DNA from: Pseudomonas brassicacearum
GTDB lineage: Bacteria > Pseudomonadota > Gammaproteobacteria > Pseudomonadales > Pseudomonadaceae
NCBI RefSeq assembly: GCF_009601685.2
Contig: NZ_CP045701.2
Location: 6,513,562 to 6,577,561 of the forward strand
Length of the DNA stretch: 64,000 nucleotides
Reading direction: 5' to 3'
The translations under genes were made by a program, and so were the position numbers. Shown one piece after another: positions 17,455 through 25,485 of the stretch. The notes under the pieces were generated by a model. That model saw only the letters and a list, made by a program, of their open reading frames with translations. It did no database searches and was not told where the DNA came from. Numbering within the stretch: position 1 is the stretch's first letter; each line of letters starts with the position of its first letter.

Positions 17455-18503
17455 TGTCCGGCTCCCTGGATGATCAGGCGGGCATCGTCTTTCGGGTCGA
17501 CCGTGGTCACTGAACCGGCCTGGCGAAGGATGGCAGGCATGCGTTCGCGATACAGACGCAGCAGCATTTGCGGATCGCTGCCTTGGGTCTTCGCCAGGCC
17601 GAGCACCGTGGCGGTGTCGGCCGAAGCCTTGGCGAGTCGTTCGCTGGCCTGGGCATGGGCGACTTGCACGGCACGGTCGGCGTCCTGGCGGGCGGCCTGG
17701 GTGAGCTTTTCGGCTTCGGTGCGCGCGTTGGCCACAGCTTTATCGGCTTGCTGGCTGGCCGTCAGTACCGCGTTGAAGGCGCTGACCGCCGGCCCCGGCA
17801 GACTCGATTGCACATCGACCCGCACCACTTCGATCCCCAACCCCTGCCCCGTCGACGCTAGGTCAGCCAGGCGTCGGTTAAGCCCCTGCACCAGATCGCC
17901 ACGCAAGCGTTCGCGACGTTCGGCCGCCTGGTTATCGCTGCCCATCAGTTCGGGGCGCGCCACCAGAATGGTGTCCAGGTCCCGAGCTGCGGTCAGGGCC
18001 ACGGCACTGCGGGTCGCCAGCCGGTCCAGTGCCGGCAGGACATGCTCACCTTGCAAGACGAACGCGTAAGGGTCGGTGACTTTGTAGAACACTCGCACAT
18101 CGAGTTGCACGACGCCGGCATCACCGGTCAATAAATAACCAGAACCGGCCAACGCATCGCTGACCGGCGTGGCGAAACTGGCAACACGATCAGCCTGCAA
18201 GGCCGCATCCGAGCGCAGCAGATTTTCCACCCGCCGCTCCAGCACCCGATCCGCCGCCGGCAACAAGATCACTTGTTCCACAGGACGAGGCCACGCCAAC
18301 AAGAGGCCGGCATTCTGGATTCGATCCAAGGCTCCAAAGTGCAGCACCACCGCACGATTCTGCGGATCGATCTGCCGCACGTTGGAAAAAACCCAGGCCA
18401 ACGCTGCCAACACCGTGACGACGTAAAGGGCAAGAAATGCCAGGCGTCCGGCCTGGATCCACGGACTGGATAACTCATTTGTTCCACGTGGAACCAAACT
18501 CAT
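17451..18503 (-). CDS. SPFH/band 7 membrane protein, HflC/HflK-like (third gene of the SPFH-ATPase operon)
   Basis: 350 residues. One N-terminal membrane span (residues ~18-40, LAFLALYVVTVLAALAWVF) is followed by the band 7 domain (VRQIDPQNRAVVLHFGAL to LGIEVVRVDVQSSLPGP) and a long Ala/Gln/Arg coiled coil (KAVANARTEAEKLTQAARQDADRAVQ) ending in a hydrophobic-polar tail. This is the architecture of HflK/HflC-type complexes that cage FtsH; it is too divergent to be the standard pair. Start and stop overlap its neighbours by four bases. A parS-type site overlaps codons 3-8. Confidence 0.85.
   Translation of the reverse strand: MSLVPRGTNELSSPWIQAGRLAFLALYVVTVLAALAWVFSNVRQIDPQNRAVVLHFGALDRIQNAGLLLAWPRPVEQVILLPAADRVLERRVENLLRSDAALQADRVASFATPVSDALAGSGYLLTGDAGVVQLDVRVFYKVTDPYAFVLQGEHVLPALDRLATRSAVALTAARDLDTILVARPELMGSDNQAAERRERLRGDLVQGLNRRLADLASTGQGLGIEVVRVDVQSSLPGPAVSAFNAVLTASQQADKAVANARTEAEKLTQAARQDADRAVQVAHAQASERLAKASADTATVLGLAKTQGSDPQMLLRLYRERMPAILRQAGSVTTVDPKDDARLIIQGAGQ
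18480..18495. promoter_or_regulatory. parS: parS-type site in the first codons of an SPFH gene
   Basis: TGTTCCACGTGGAACC keeps the full inner palindrome and differs from TGTTCCACGTGGAACA only at the last base. It encodes residues 3-8 (L-V-P-R-G-T) of the SPFH protein at 17451-18503. Confidence 0.88.
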
Positions 18504-19543
18504 GGTTGTGTTCCACCTTTGCCTTCCACGGAAACAGGACCGTCCACCAGCACACGGAATGGCGCCGCATCGGTGCGCAAAATCAGCTTCGTGCCTGGGC
18601 TGACGATCGTGCCCAAGGTGTCCAGCGAACGGAGCAGGTTGTAGAGCTGCGGGGAACCTGCGTACGCACGGCCATAGATCTGGGCCGCCTCTACTCGCGA
18701 CTGGGCTTCGATATCCGCGGCCTTCACCGTGGCATCGGCTTGCATGACTCGCGCATCACGCTCCGCGGCGGAGCGAATCTGCGCCGCTTCGCGCTTGCCG
18801 ATGGCTGTGCGTTCGGTGGCGATGGTCTCACGCTCGGCGCGCATGCGATCCACCGTCGCCGTCAGTGTCACCGAGGGCAAGGTCAGGCGTTCGACGCCGA
18901 CTTGCAACACCCGCACGCCATAAGTGGTGAGCAACTGTTGATCGATCTGCTGACGCAGCTGGGCTTCGAAATCGGCGATGCGCACCTGGCTGGCATCGGT
19001 GTTGACCAGGTTCGCCAGGTCAAAACTGGCGGCCGTGGTTTCCAGCGCCGAGCCGACGAATGTACGAATCTGCCGTGCGGCTTCGTCCGGTTGGTTCTGC
19101 ACCGCACGCATGAAACGCTGCACGTTGTCCGGGTCTCCCTGCACCTGCCAAGCCACGTAGGCCTGGACGATGATCCGCAGCCCATCACGGGTGCCGACAT
19201 CCTGCAGGCCACTGGATGTAGTGCGCAGTCGCAAATCTACCGGGATCGCCGCCTCGAACGGCGCCGGCCAGCGCCAACCCAAGCCAGGTTGCAGCAACAC
19301 CCGCGCTGGATTGCCGAAACGGGTGATGACCGTGGCCTCCCCCGAACGCACTTGCACCAGGCTTGCGGCCGCAACGGCAAACGCCACCAACAGCGCCGCC
19401 CAACCCATCCGTCGCCACGGGAACGGACCGGCTTGCTGCGGATCGCCATGATGGTGGTGATGATGATGGCCATGGTGATGACCGGAATGGCCGTGATCGT
19501 GACCAGCGTGGTCGTGGTGATCGTGTGAAGAGGACTGGCTCAA
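18500..19543 (-). CDS. SPFH/band 7 membrane protein with 17-histidine N-terminal tail
   Basis: 347 residues. Residues 7-32 contain 17 histidines interspersed with Asp and Gly, an extraordinary metal-binding tail on the presumed cytoplasmic side. A single membrane span (~48-64, WAALLVAFAVAAASLV) and a full band 7 domain (VRSGEATVITRFGNPARVLLQPGLGWRWPAPFEAAIPVDLR) follow, then a helical stretch rich in Ala, Arg and Glu (AERETIATERTAIGKREAAQ) and a C-terminal LGTIVSPGTKLILRTDA as in HflC. It is second in the operon, with four-base overlaps at both ends. The tail suggests a sensor or donor for the ATPase; untested. Confidence 0.87.
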   Translation of the reverse strand: MSQSSSHDHHDHAGHDHGHSGHHHGHHHHHHHGDPQQAGPFPWRRMGWAALLVAFAVAAASLVQVRSGEATVITRFGNPARVLLQPGLGWRWPAPFEAAIPVDLRLRTTSSGLQDVGTRDGLRIIVQAYVAWQVQGDPDNVQRFMRAVQNQPDEAARQIRTFVGSALETTAASFDLANLVNTDASQVRIADFEAQLRQQIDQQLLTTYGVRVLQVGVERLTLPSVTLTATVDRMRAERETIATERTAIGKREAAQIRSAAERDARVMQADATVKAADIEAQSRVEAAQIYGRAYAGSPQLYNLLRSLDTLGTIVSPGTKLILRTDAAPFRVLVDGPVSVEGKGGTQP

Positions 19544-21501
19544 TGGGCAGCTCCTGGCGGGACAGGGTTACGCGGCGACGCGGGGTCTGCCGGCAGCGTG
19601 AAGGTACGCAAGTCGATGGTCGGCCCGTTGCCGTTGCCGCCCAGGCGATGGTCGAGAATCAGCAACCGGGCATTGGCGAGGCCCTGGCTCAGTTGACCCA
19701 GGTAGTGTTCCAGCACAAAAGCGTGCCCCGCCGTGGCGTAGGCTTTGCGGTCGGCATTGAAGCGCAAGTCGGCGGCCTGGGCAGTTGCGTTGATTTCCCG
19801 GGCGGTGGCCGTGGCCTGGTCATGGGCGACGCTGGCTTGCAATTTCGCCTGGTTCGTCTGTTCCGCCGCCGCGCCGCGCTCTCGAGCGATCAATGCCTGC
19901 GCGCCGATCTGCGCCGCCTGAACGCCGTGGTAGGCGTTGGCCGCTCCGGCCGGTGGATGAATCGCCTCCACGACCGTTGCCAGGATTTCCACGCCGCTGT
20001 CGAGCGATTGCAAGTCAGCCTGGACGGCGCGACCGATTTCGTCGGCGAGGCTGACACGGTCCGCGCCCAACAAACCGTCCAGCGTGCGCGACGCGAACTC
20101 ATGCACCAGGATGCGGCTGGCGGTGCTGCGAATCAGCGTCGGCACATCGGCGCTGTTGTAGGTCGCCGCCAACGCCGCGGCGTCCGTCAAGCCGATGCGG
20201 TAGACGAAGCGCACGTCCATGTTGACGATCTGGAAGCTCTGCTGGTCGGCACGACGACTGGCAATGACCTGGGACTTGTCATTCACATGGCTGGCGTCCC
20301 ACAACCGATTGGCGATTGCCGGTGCGGGTCCCTCCGCCGGTTCAGCCTCGACCACTGCCCGACTCTCCGCGACGCTGGTGGCCAGTTCATGCACAACGCC
20401 ATTCTCGACGTTGAGCACCCTGCCCCACGGCCAAGGCAACGCGACATGCAAGCCCGGGCCGAATACCTCTACCGGTTTGCCGAAACGCTCATAGATGCCA
20501 CGCCCCTGCAGCGGCACTTCGTGCACGCCCGTCAGCAACCAGCCCACCAGCACCACCAGCGCCAACACCGGCAAAAAAGCCCGGCGCATGTAACTGAAGG
20601 CCCAGATCTGGCGCAGGTCGATGCCAAAACGGTTGTGCAGTTCATGTTGCAAGGCCAGCCACGGTTGCGGCGGCCAGCGCAGCAGATCGGCGATGACGCT
20701 GCGGCCCAGCAGCGTCGGTTCCAGGGCGTCCCGGCGTGGGATGAATAACGACAGCACCGCGCGCAACAACAACTCTGCCGCCACCAGCCCCGGCAGCAAC
20801 CCCATCAGGACTGCCAGGCGCGTCGGCCAGAGGGACGTTTCTGCGCCGAACAACAAGCACAAAGCGCCAAGCACCAGCACGATGATCGCCACCCGCGTCA
20901 GTTGCGCCAGCGGCGGCGCTTCCGGCCATTCCACGGGAGATTGCTGGGCCAATTGCCGCTCGAACACCAACAGCCCGAACGCCAACAACAACGACAACAC
21001 CGCCCCCACACTGGCCGAGCCACCGAGGGCGGCAGCCGGCAGTTGCAAGTTCCAGGCTTGTTCCAGGCCCAGCAATACCAACACTGACCAACCCGCCAGC
21101 CACAACGCAGGCGCACCGATTTGCTTCAGCAGACCGACCCCGCGAGCCCCCATTCGCTCCAGCAGCCGCTCATACCAACCCAAGTTATCAACAGGCTCGT
21201 TTTCCGTCGGCAGGTTATCCACAGCCGGCAGCAGCGCCCTGCTACGCCATTGCGTGACCCACCAGGCCGATTGCAGACCTGCCACCAGCACCAGCAGTCC
21301 CGCAACTTGGCTGACCAGCAGCACCGGCCACAACGATTGCGGCGAAAACACCCCGATAAAAAACGCCAGTAACAGGCCCACGCCCGCCACGCTTCCCAGG
21401 CCGAAAGCAATCTGCTTCAAGCGGCGTCCCTGAAACGACGCGCGCTGAAAACGCGGCCATTGGGCCACCTGTGCCCCTTCGACATCAAGATCGACTTGCA
21501 T
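19540..21501 (-). CDS. Polytopic SPFH/band 7 protein (HflK-like), first gene of the SPFH-ATPase operon
   Basis: 653 residues, about twice the length of HflK. The N-terminal ~320 residues have six or seven hydrophobic spans (for example QIAFGLGSVAGVGLLLAFFIGVF, LWPVLLVSQVAGLLVLVAGL, AGWSVLVLLGLEQAW, VAIIVLVLGALCLLFGA, LALVVLVGWLLTGV). The band 7 domain begins at VPLQGRGIYERFGKPVEVFGPGLHVALPWPWG, continues through MDVRFVYRIGLTDAAALAATYNSADVPTLIRS and ends in a coiled coil (AAEQTNQAKLQASVAHDQATATAREINATAQ). This fusion of a membrane array with an HflK-like domain is unusual. It leads a unit of four genes all joined by ATGA overlaps; the promoter must lie in 21502-21700. Confidence 0.85.
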   Translation of the reverse strand: MQVDLDVEGAQVAQWPRFQRASFQGRRLKQIAFGLGSVAGVGLLLAFFIGVFSPQSLWPVLLVSQVAGLLVLVAGLQSAWWVTQWRSRALLPAVDNLPTENEPVDNLGWYERLLERMGARGVGLLKQIGAPALWLAGWSVLVLLGLEQAWNLQLPAAALGGSASVGAVLSLLLAFGLLVFERQLAQQSPVEWPEAPPLAQLTRVAIIVLVLGALCLLFGAETSLWPTRLAVLMGLLPGLVAAELLLRAVLSLFIPRRDALEPTLLGRSVIADLLRWPPQPWLALQHELHNRFGIDLRQIWAFSYMRRAFLPVLALVVLVGWLLTGVHEVPLQGRGIYERFGKPVEVFGPGLHVALPWPWGRVLNVENGVVHELATSVAESRAVVEAEPAEGPAPAIANRLWDASHVNDKSQVIASRRADQQSFQIVNMDVRFVYRIGLTDAAALAATYNSADVPTLIRSTASRILVHEFASRTLDGLLGADRVSLADEIGRAVQADLQSLDSGVEILATVVEAIHPPAGAANAYHGVQAAQIGAQALIARERGAAAEQTNQAKLQASVAHDQATATAREINATAQAADLRFNADRKAYATAGHAFVLEHYLGQLSQGLANARLLILDHRLGGNGNGPTIDLRTFTLPADPASPRNPVPPGAAH

Positions 21502-21722
21502 ACCACCCCAGCACTCGTGGCGCTCAAAATCCGGGCCCGTGGACAGACGCCACCGACGCTTCGTTACATGCCGTTACCTTATAACCATTACTGTGAAATT
21601 TCCGTTTTGAATTCTTCATGCCAAGGCCAGTGCCGACCTATTGACTTAAGCCTTGACCGAAATCGCTGGAAACGCTCATATTACGATCATAATTTTTTAT
21701 CAGGGCAAGCGGGAGAACAGCG

Positions 21723-23123
21723 ATGAGCAACTACGACGTGATCATTCTGGGCGGTGGACCCGGCGGGTATAACGCAGCGATTCGGGCCGGGCAGTTGGGG
21801 TTGAAAGCCGCCTGTGTCGAAGGTCGCGCCACCTTGGGCGGCACCTGCCTGAACGTCGGCTGCATGCCCTCCAAGGCCTTGCTCCACGCCTCGGAACTGT
21901 ACGAAGCCGCCATGGGAAGGGAATTCGCCAACCTGGGCATTGAAGTCAGCCCCACCCTCAACCTTGCGCAGATGATGAAGCAGAAGGACGAAAGCGTGGC
22001 CGGCCTGACCAAGGGCATAGAGTTTCTGTTTCGCAAGAACAAGGTCGACTGGATCAAAGGCTGGGGCCACATCGACGGGCCGGGCAAGGTGACCGTTACC
22101 GGCAATGATGGCGCCAAGACCGAACTCAGCGCCAAGGATATCGTCATCGCCACCGGCTCCGAACCCATGCCGCTGCCAGGGGTGGTCATCGATAACCAGC
22201 GCATCCTCGACTCCACCGGCGCCTTGTCCCTGAGTGAGGTGCCCCGGCATCTGGTGGTGATCGGCGCCGGTGTCATCGGCCTCGAACTGGGTTCGGTCTG
22301 GCGACGCCTGGGTGCCCAGGTGACCGTGGTGGAATACCTCGATCGCATCTGCCCGGGGGTGGACGCAGAAGCCGGCAAGACCCTGCAACGGGCCCTGGGT
22401 AAACAAGGCATCCAGTTCAAGTTGAGTTCGAAGGTCACGGGTGCCATTACTTCAGCCAGCGGCGTGCAATTGCAGATCGAGCCGGCGGCGGGCGGCGAAG
22501 CACAGGCCCTGGACGCCGACTACGTGCTGGTCGCCATCGGCCGTCGACCTTACACGCAAGGGTTGGGGCTGGAGAACGTCGGGCTGAGCATTGACCCGCG
22601 CGGCATGCTCGCCAACCAGCATCAACGCACCGAAGCACCCGGCGTCTGGGTTATCGGTGATGTGACGTCCGGACCGATGCTCGCCCACAAGGCCGAAGAC
22701 GAAGCCATGGTCTGCATCGAACAGATCGCCGGCAAGGCCGCCGAGGTCAACTATGCGCTGATTCCCAGCGTCATCTACACCCGTCCGGAACTGGCCAGTG
22801 TCGGCAAGACCGAGGAACAGCTCAAGGCTGAAGGCCGCGTCTACAAAGTTGGCAAGTTTCCCTTCACGGCCAACAGCCGGGCCAAGATCAACCACGAGAC
22901 CGAAGGGTTCGCCAAGGTCCTGGCCGATGAACGCACCGATGAGATCCTTGGCGTACACCTGGTGGGCCCGAGCGTCAGTGAGATGATCGGTGAATACTGT
23001 GTGGCCATGGAGTTCAGTGCCTCGGCCGAGGACATCGCCCTGACCTGTCACCCACACCCTACCCGCTCGGAGGCGTTGCGCCAGGCGGCCATGAATGTGG
23101 AGGGGATGGCGACGCAGATGTAG
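21723..23123 (+). CDS. lpd3: Dihydrolipoyl dehydrogenase (Lpd3 type)
   Basis: 466 residues with GGGPGGYNAA near the start. The redox pair is C42/C47 in GGTCLNVGCMPS, the NAD-binding site is VVIGAGVIGLELGSVWRRLG, and the catalytic base lies in HPHPT (443-447). It reoxidises dihydrolipoamide with NAD+, making it an E3 enzyme. It is not next to E1/E2 genes of any 2-oxoacid dehydrogenase, as known for the third Lpd of pseudomonads, so its partner complex is unclear. Single-gene unit; a GGGAGAACAGCG leader precedes ATG 21723. The palindromic repeat at 23188 follows. Confidence 0.95.
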   Translation: MSNYDVIILGGGPGGYNAAIRAGQLGLKAACVEGRATLGGTCLNVGCMPSKALLHASELYEAAMGREFANLGIEVSPTLNLAQMMKQKDESVAGLTKGIEFLFRKNKVDWIKGWGHIDGPGKVTVTGNDGAKTELSAKDIVIATGSEPMPLPGVVIDNQRILDSTGALSLSEVPRHLVVIGAGVIGLELGSVWRRLGAQVTVVEYLDRICPGVDAEAGKTLQRALGKQGIQFKLSSKVTGAITSASGVQLQIEPAAGGEAQALDADYVLVAIGRRPYTQGLGLENVGLSIDPRGMLANQHQRTEAPGVWVIGDVTSGPMLAHKAEDEAMVCIEQIAGKAAEVNYALIPSVIYTRPELASVGKTEEQLKAEGRVYKVGKFPFTANSRAKINHETEGFAKVLADERTDEILGVHLVGPSVSEMIGEYCVAMEFSASAEDIALTCHPHPTRSEALRQAAMNVEGMATQM

Positions 23124-23187
23124 GAACAACGCAAAGCCAGGGTGAACAATCTTTGTGGCCAGAGATTGCTCCCTCCGGACCGCGCCC

Positions 23188-23297
23188 GTAGGAGCTGACG
23201 AGTGAAACGAGGCTGCGATCTTTCCCCAGACACTTGAGTCTCAAGCGAAAGATCAAAAGATCGTCCGAACGCGGCCCGAGCCTTCGCCAGCTCCTAC
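23188..23297. repeat. Intergenic palindromic repeat of a second family (GTAGGAGCTG ... CAGCTCCTAC)
   Basis: GTAGGAGCTG at the left and CAGCTCCTAC at the right bound about 90 bases with an inner pair around GCGATCTTTC / GAAAGATC. It differs from the GTGGGAGC elements elsewhere in the window. It separates the convergent lpd3 and the gene ending at 23335. Confidence 0.8.
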
Positions 23298-23334
23298 AGA
23301 GCCGAGCCAGCGCCAAGCTCTGGCCACGCTCGAC

Positions 23335-25485
23335 TTAATTGGCCGCCATCCGCGCCTTGCGCCGGCGCCGACTGATCAATCCCAACCCCACCGCCACTAC
23401 CAGCACCAAACCACCCATTTGCAGCCAACCCTTGTAAGGTCGCAGCATCGAGCGGATCGGGTCCAGGGCCTGGGTCACGTAGCGTTTGTTCGCCGTGCCA
23501 AAGTCCGGTTCCTGGCATTGATGACCGAAATCCTCGGCCCAATCCACATACGGACCTTCCTTCACGTACCGTTGATACAGCGCGCTTTGCTCCTCGAGGC
23601 TGGAGTTGTACCCCACCGCTTTGCATAGCACCGCCGCAAACGCCTGGCTGGTATGCGGCAATTGATCCGCCGCCTGACTCGCCAACGCGGTGGCAACAAA
23701 CCGATAGTGGTAACGCACCTCAGGCTTCGCCGCGCTGGCCTGCTGGCGTTGCACTTCACCTTCGGCCACCAGCGGTCCGACCTTCAGCTCAACCGGTTCC
23801 AGGCTGTAGTTGCCGCCCAGGCTGGCGTAATCCGGCGCCATCTCATAGCCAAGCAACTCCATACCCCATTTGCGCGCCATCCAGGACGCATTGAAATACG
23901 CCTCGGCCCGTCGGGTTGGCCACCATTTGGACTCCGCGTCCTGGCGCAATTGCCCATAGGCGCGGGCCTTGTCCTGCAGGTCCGCGTTATCGAAATAAGC
24001 CGGCGCCTCATCAAAGCGCCCCTCCCTCAGCAAACGCCGGCCCAGCAGGTTGCGCAGACTCGCAGCCACCGGCAGCGGCACGTAGTTATCCCGATCCTCC
24101 TGGCTCAACGCCGGTGGCGCCGGGACTTGCGCGTCGACGTACTGCTTGAGCTCATCCACCGTGAGCACACGCTCTGCGACGGCGGCAGCGTCGTACCAAT
24201 AGTTGCTCTGGCTGCGATAAAGCTGATCGAAGGCTTGCAGGTAATCGCCGCGCTGCAAGGCCAGGATCGCACTTTCACCTTCGACCCGGCACTTGGGCTG
24301 CACCGACTCGAAGTTCCAATCCGGTGTCCGCCGGCTGCCCCAGGATTCATCGCTCGGAAACGCCTGGGCGGCCTTGGCATAAGCCGCCGCCGCGGCAACC
24401 TTGTCGCCGTCGCGCAGGGCCAGCTTGGCGTGCACCCACCAGGCCAGCCCCGTGTCGGAGGCCTTTTGCACAAACGCCTGGGCGCTGGCGTAATCGCCGT
24501 GCTGGTAACTCACCGCTGCCAAACGGTCGGCATCGTCGAGGCTGTCCCGGGCGTTGGCTTGCAACAGTTGGACGAGCCTTTTCTCACCCGAGGGTTCTTC
24601 ACCGTCCCACCAGCCGACGCGGCTGAGCAGGTAGGCGGTGACCAATCGCTGCACCGCCCTGGTTTTGAGCAATTCGCTCAAACGTTCATCCGGTTGGACG
24701 CTCAAATCACCGGCCAATTGCAACAACGAGCTGTAGCCGACCGCAGATCCTTGCAGGTTCTGGATCGCATACAGGCCGATGGCACTGTCCCAATCGTCAG
24801 CGGTGTAGGCCACCCGGGCTTCTTCGCCAAGGCTGGCGATGCCCAGCTCCAGCGGATCGCTGAAGCCGGCAATGCTCAACTCGCGGGCCTGGCGAAACGC
24901 CACTCGCGCCTGGTCCTGCAAGACCACGGGGTCGCCGCTGCCGGCCTCGGTGCTCACGGCGAACAAGGCCCGCCCCAGAGAGTACGCGGCCCAGGTGCTG
25001 CGCAACCGACGTTGGTCACCCGGTAACGCCAGCAATTGCTGGAATGCTTCCACGGCGCGCTGATGCTCACCAACGTGAAAAGCCGCCGCACCAATCGCAT
25101 ACAAGCGCAGCTCATCAGGCAGATTGGCCGCCTCGGCTGCCACCTGGTCGACATCGGTGAGGGCCCGCAGGCGCTCCACCACCGCTTGCTGCGGCGGGGT
25201 CAGGCCGATCTGCTCGGCCTGGTTGCGTTGTTCCACGTAGGAAGGCAGGTCGTCATAGCTGTAGTTCGGGTTGCGCGTCGCCTCGGTGGCCGGTTTGAGC
25301 CCGGCAATCGCCTGGCCAAGGCGGCTGACCTCGAAGCGAAAACTGCCTTCGGGCAATTCGGCCAACGACTGGGCGCGGTTATCCAGCAAGCGCATCGGGA
25401 AATCCGGCCCGCAGGCCAGCGCCGGGCCCAGGGGCAGGCACAGGCTCAGGCACAGCAAGTGACGAGGCCACCTACGGATAAACAT
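23335..25485 (-). CDS. Large exported, C-terminally anchored helical-repeat protein, function unknown
   Basis: 716 residues from ATG 25485 (MFIRRWPRHLLCLSLCLPLGPALACG); an upstream in-frame start would remove the signal peptide. The body is rich in Ala, Leu and Gln with TPR-like helical pairs (GAAAFHVGEHQRAVEAFQQLL, VSYQHGDYASAQAFVQKASDTG, ALQRGDYLQAFDQLYRSQS, LREGRFDEAPAYFDNADLQDKA). Near the end a membrane span (MGGLVLVVAVGLGLIS) is followed by RRRRKAR, so the domain should face the periplasm with the tail in the cytoplasm. It overlaps the DUF3142 lipoprotein gene by 14 bases, suggesting that the two act together at the envelope. Confidence 0.78.
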   Translation of the reverse strand: MFIRRWPRHLLCLSLCLPLGPALACGPDFPMRLLDNRAQSLAELPEGSFRFEVSRLGQAIAGLKPATEATRNPNYSYDDLPSYVEQRNQAEQIGLTPPQQAVVERLRALTDVDQVAAEAANLPDELRLYAIGAAAFHVGEHQRAVEAFQQLLALPGDQRRLRSTWAAYSLGRALFAVSTEAGSGDPVVLQDQARVAFRQARELSIAGFSDPLELGIASLGEEARVAYTADDWDSAIGLYAIQNLQGSAVGYSSLLQLAGDLSVQPDERLSELLKTRAVQRLVTAYLLSRVGWWDGEEPSGEKRLVQLLQANARDSLDDADRLAAVSYQHGDYASAQAFVQKASDTGLAWWVHAKLALRDGDKVAAAAAYAKAAQAFPSDESWGSRRTPDWNFESVQPKCRVEGESAILALQRGDYLQAFDQLYRSQSNYWYDAAAVAERVLTVDELKQYVDAQVPAPPALSQEDRDNYVPLPVAASLRNLLGRRLLREGRFDEAPAYFDNADLQDKARAYGQLRQDAESKWWPTRRAEAYFNASWMARKWGMELLGYEMAPDYASLGGNYSLEPVELKVGPLVAEGEVQRQQASAAKPEVRYHYRFVATALASQAADQLPHTSQAFAAVLCKAVGYNSSLEEQSALYQRYVKEGPYVDWAEDFGHQCQEPDFGTANKRYVTQALDPIRSMLRPYKGWLQMGGLVLVVAVGLGLISRRRRKARMAAN

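Noticed and set aside
25229..25244. TGTTCCACGTAGGAAG, a parS lookalike
   Set aside because: Only the left half-site matches; the right half is disrupted, so ParB binding is unlikely.
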